From Phanerodontia chrysosporium (lineage: Eukaryota; Basidiomycota; Agaricomycetes; Polyporales; Phanerochaetaceae), in NCBI GenBank assembly GCA_001910725.1, contig MJGA01000012.1:496001-560000 (forward strand): a stretch of DNA of 64,000 bases. Direction: 5' to 3'. Positions 60,407 through 64,000 of this stretch are shown here, one piece after another. A program made the position numbers and the translations under genes. Numbering within the stretch: the first letter of the stretch is position 1; the number at the start of each line of letters is the position of its first letter. A model generated the notes under the pieces. It did not search any database. It was given only the letters and a program-made list of their open reading frames with translations, and had not been told where the DNA came from.

Positions 60407-61574
60407 CTACTGAGCAGGCCAGTCAGCTACTCCGTATATAGCCCCCAACTTTTTCCACATCTGCTCGCGCCGGAAAGCAATGGTCCTCTGGAGCTCCTGA
60501 TGACATTGGAGGCAGGAATGCGAATCTGACTCGGACGCCTCGGTATAGCCCTCCTCAAACCAGTTCTCGATCGCGTCCAGGGCACGTGTCGACGCGAACC
60601 ATCCTTCCCGCGCCGCGATCAGCGCAAGTTTCTTGAGTACTCCCTGACACTTGGCAGCATCTCGGCAAGTGGGATGGTGCTCGAGGATCGCTTTCATGAC
60701 CGTCATGTTCTCCTCCGCAACCTTGGAGCAACCGTCGAGGAGCTGACGCAGCTCGGCGTCGTCAAGTCGCACGGTCTCTCTTCCATATGTGACACCTTCT
60801 ACGATGACCTTCTTTTCCAGGTCTGCCGCGATTACAAACGCCGTAGGCAGCAGTTGTGGCGCACCCAACGATTTCGCGAGCTTGATGACGGCGACCGTGT
60901 CGACGATGCTGATGTCGATGGGTGGTTCTGTGGGCCAGTCGGTGAAGTCGAGCGTGCGGTTGAAGTCTCGAAGGTGCCGCGAAGGAAAGCAGGCCGACAA
61001 CCTGGACACGGCCTCTCCAATGACCGACTGTACTCTGTATTTTGCGGCGAGCATGGCAACCCCGCTGAGCTCAGCGAACGGGATCGTCTTCATCTCCCGA
61101 CAGAACCAGTCACTGCATGACAGGCATCAATGTCACGCCCGACGCGGCCAGTACTAGAGATCTTTCGACGCACCTATTCACTCCGCCGTATATGAGCTCT
61201 AGGAGCTTTGACATGTACACGCTGTCATCGCCAGTCCGCACGACAGGACAGCCGTCAAGCACCTCATCCCGGCGCAGGTCCCGTGCTGGCCCGCTGAGCA
61301 GCTCACGGAACACCTCTGAGTGGTGTCCAAGAATGTCTGAGTGAACCTTGAACGCCACGTCCGCTGTCCGGAAGACGACATCGCCGCGCTCGAACCAGAG
61401 CTGAGTGCTGCGTTCGGCGGCCGCAGGCTCTAGACGTTCCGTGGGTGCTGGGGGCATGCGTGGCTCCTCCTCCTCCATCTTTCGTCGCTTTCCGAGATGT
61501 CCTGTGACCTCGACGTGGGTGTGACTGCGAGCGGAAGTTGTCATGTTAGCGGAGGTGATATCGTCGACGTTCAT
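60407..61574 (-). CDS. BTB/POZ protein with C-terminal Cys-pair module (copy C)
   Basis: Exons 61174-61574 and 60407-61112, 368 aa, frame intact. Basic GKRRKMEEEE stretch, BTB domain (LWFERGDVVFRTADVAFKVH...), family intron after GGVNR (phase 2), then the helical middle. CRDAAKC (Cx5C) and CLQC (CxxC) are followed by RREQMWKKLGAIY and DWPA, and the protein ends directly at DWPAQ without the small last exon of copy D. It is the most diverged of the four in the middle region. The ATG at 61574 is the first true ATG; a later one at 61544 is possible. Head-to-head with a BTB remnant and copy D. Confidence 0.85.
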
Positions 61575-61734
61575 CCTCAACGTGCACGAAAGTGTGGGGT
61601 ACAACGCGACCGTAAGCACGATTACGTGTCACCGCACACGCGTAAGCGCATGAATTGACGCGACTTACTCCTATCCCTCTTGACTTTATACTACATCCTC
61701 AGGGTCTGAACCCTCCACGCGTAGATCTTTCCGT

Positions 61735-62115
61735 ATGTCGAAGAATAATTGCAACCACTCGCATGCGGAGGACCTGGACGCTCCTCACAAAAGAGAAAGG
61801 TAGAGCCAGAGGAGTCCGAAGCCTCTGTCCATCTTCGGCCTCCTGCACGATCCCCACTCGTCGGCGCCTTCTGGATCGACGACGGAAAGTTTGTTATCGG
61901 GGAAGCATGCGAGTGTCCTCACGCTGCGCTCTTAGATCTTCAAGAAGCTCCTAAACGGTCTCGCCCTCGCCCGGCTTCGCGAGACATACGGTGGATGCCC
62001 TGTCGTGCGCGTTGACGACACCGGCAAGGGAAGGCGTGTGGACGTGGGATGTCTTCGATATCCTCGCGCGCCAACGCGAATTGTGTTTATCGAGCCTCTG
62101 AGTGAGCACTCGAAA
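61735..62115 (+). pseudogene. BTB gene remnant (N-terminal part)
   Basis: Starts MSKNNCNHSHAEDLDAPHK; the KRKVEPEE nuclear-localisation-like stretch follows one frame over. A shortened FWIDDGKFVIGEA piece matches the first BTB strand. Later a VDDTGKG-like piece matches the end of the BTB domain in other members. The recognition helix region is missing and frames change, so the copy is dead. It lies between two intact members. Confidence 0.6.
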
Positions 62116-62292
62116 CTGTAGGTACACGTCTTCGAAGAGAAGAAGGACACAGAGCCAATCTCGCCCGAACAGCCGCGTGCACGCGATGAGACGCGAGCGT
62201 AAGCGGGCTTACAAGTCTAAGCGCCAAAGGTTCGCTTTGACTTCGGCGCACTCCATCCTGACTCCCAGGTCATCTACCCCGCTATACCGACT

Positions 62293-63524
62293 ATGAGTGC
62301 AAGCGCACATCGTCGCCAGCGCGCAGACAGTCCAGATACCCCAATCAAGCGGCGGAAGGTCGAGCCAGAGGAGATTGGAGGCACCGGCATCCCGGCCTCC
62401 GTCGCGGCCGTGGACTTGGATGTAGGCGAGCGTTGCAAGGAGCTCTGGTTCGAAGACGGGAGCATCATCGTCGCAGCCAGGGGCATGGCATTTAGGGTTC
62501 ACGCTAGCGTCCTTGCGCTGCGCTCCGATGTCTTCAAGACGCGTCTGAGCGGCGCAGCCGTTGGGGAACACGCGGAGAGGCTCGAGGGCTGCCCTGTTCT
62601 TCGCGTCAAGGACAGAGGTCGAGACTTGCAAGACTTATTGCATGTCATATATGATGGAGGCAGAAGGTGTGCTCAGGACGTTGCATGCATGCTTGAGCTA
62701 TCTATGACATCTTGCCATTCTAGCAAATGGTTCAGCAGACAACCGGTCGAATACGCTACGTTTCGCGCGGTAACTTCTCTCGCCGTCAAATATGATTTCC
62801 ATGATATCATAGAAGAGGCCAAATACAGGCTATCCTGCGTCTTCCCGACAGATGACGTGAATAGCTGGGACCCCTACCTAAGACCCGACGGGGATGGGAC
62901 ACTCATCAGACTCGACGAACGCGACTGTATCGACCTTATTCGGATTGTCCGCCTCCTGGGCATGCAAATAATTCTACCATTAGTCTTCTACGTGTCCTGC
63001 AATATGGTGCCGTACGACGCGCCCAAGGGCCGGGACTATGGAGATGGCCGAGGGCCAGCTACTCTGAAGAAGAAAGACGTCCGCACATATATCCAAGGGC
63101 GTCATGCTCTCATAGAAGACTGTCAGCGTGGCCTCCGCGTCTTCCAGGAGCTGGCTGCTGACTCAAGCACGCGCTTCTCGAGCTGCACCACGCGCAGCCA
63201 TTGTCAGCAATCCTTCCTGCAGCTGAGCCTCCGAGCGCTCGACGACCAGCTGTACGCGTGCGCGGAGTCGATTGCCCCAATGACGGACTGGCTTGCCTCC
63301 CACACGCTGGATGCACAAGCCCGCCCGTGCACTGGATGCCTCTCCGTCCTCAAGACGCTCGTTGAGGCCCGCCGCGCAGAGGCTTGGCGCAACCTTGGAA
63401 AAATCTTCAGTGTGCCACAGTGGCCGGCAGGAAAGGTGGGTCTCATCCATCTCGCACTGTTATGCGCTCACGGTTCAATGTAAAATAGCACCAGGACAGC
63501 GGCGTACCTGCAGCTGCTCCTTAG
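62293..63524 (+). CDS. BTB/POZ protein with C-terminal Cys-pair module (copy D)
   Basis: Exons 62293-62666, 62724-63435 and 63495-63524 give 371 aa, all in phase. It begins MSASAHRRQRADSPDTP, then the basic IKRRKVEPEE, then the BTB domain (LWFEDGSIIVAARGMAFRVH). The family phase-2 intron comes after GGRR. The middle region matches copies A and B (YDFHDIIEEAKYRLSCVFP). The C-terminus has CTTRSHC (Cx5C), CTGC (CxxC), RRAEAWRNLGKIF and VPQWPAGK, and a short last exon ending VPAAAP. This is the cleanest member and the reference for the others here. Confidence 0.87.
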
Positions 63525-63730
63525 TGAAGCTGCATCAAAGATATCGTCCGCAATGCAATCAAGAATCCCGCGATCTCTGTTTGCACTGCTGGTACCATCG
63601 CATACGTAACGTCTTTCATGATATACATCGAGGTTGCGAGAGTCTGGTTGCGCAGACTGTGGTCTTACTCAATTGATATGCCCGTTGTGACTCTATATAT
63701 CACATTGTGGCGTAGGAAGCTGCTGCGATT

Positions 63731-64000
63731 CTACTCAGAAGAGTCCGACGATTCGAACTTGGTGTGATTGTTTATTGTTCCAGGACCCGCAGTAGAAGAG
63801 ATACGATCATCCTTATGCAGCAATGGTGGCGACGGTTTCGAACTCGGCATCACTTTTGGCGAAGGCGGACAGTCCTGGACGACGGAATTTGCGGTCGAGC
63901 TGGAGGGCGGCGCATGGTCTGCGACAAGGTGGCAGCATTATGCAACTGGCACGAAAAGACAGAAATGCAACACACCTATGGAAGGGACCAAATACCGCTT
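63731..64000 (-). CDS. 3' end of a gene cut by the right window edge
   Basis: Two exons fit: 63976-64000 (KRYLVPSI, up to a gtgtgt donor) and 63731-63918 after a gtcgcag acceptor. They are in phase and end HTKFESSDSSE with a TAG stop. The visible tail is Ser/Pro-rich and polar (PPSSSTANSVVQDCPPSPK), typical of a disordered cytosolic C-terminus. The protein itself lies outside the window and cannot be named. Confidence 0.5.

Overview
The window looks like nuclear DNA of a basidiomycete fungus, most likely an Agaricomycete. Genes are dense on both strands and are cut by many short introns (mostly 48-65 bases, GT..AG with gtgcgt/gtaagt-type donors). The proteins fit that group: mitochondrial Lon, a P450 with 12 introns, CWC2, TMA46, cytochrome b5 reductase, and expanded lineage-type families of BTB proteins and coiled-coil GTPases. 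No tRNA, rRNA, CRISPR array or intact transposon was seen.

Layout. 0-5 kb: a gene end, then the mitochondrial Lon protease (PIM1 type) behind a perfect palindrome containing a heat-shock-element core. 4.5-12.7 kb: four paralogous P-loop GTPases with C-terminal coiled coils (two divergent, then two in tandem, the last broken); a fifth copy lies at 29.8-31.2 kb. 13-18.6 kb: a decayed and a nearly intact enoyl-reductase-like gene next to an intact P450. 18.8-20.6 kb: a BTB gene with a decayed tandem copy. 21.4-31 kb: a large conserved protein of unknown function, small ORFs, and a broken phospholipase C-like/lectin-like fusion. 32-34.5 kb: a BTB-like gene with a decayed neighbour. 38-49.7 kb: F-box protein, WD40 protein, TMA46, CWC2, a multi-span membrane protein and another BTB gene. 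49.7-54.2 kb: no recognisable gene. 54.2-60 kb: a C2H2 transcription factor and cytochrome b5 reductase. 60.4-63.5 kb: two BTB genes flanking a BTB remnant. A gene end on the minus strand closes the window.

Two families dominate. The GTPases share a fixed gene structure: in all five, exon 2 is 34 nt and exon 3 is 194 nt. They have G1 and DTPG motifs but no normal N/TKxD. The BTB proteins share a basic nuclear-localisation-like stretch, a BTB domain, and a C-terminal Cx5C...CxxC module that I cannot match to a named domain.

A recurring oddity is a single missing base, usually in a short homopolymer, that breaks otherwise good genes. One case is CWC2, a splicing factor expected to be essential. 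In several genes adding one base makes the spliced length exactly divisible by three, so many of these are probably sequence errors rather than dead genes. The phospholipase-lectin gene, the second reductase copy and the BTB remnants look truly decayed. All intron boundaries were read by eye from splice consensus and reading frame and have not been tested against transcripts.
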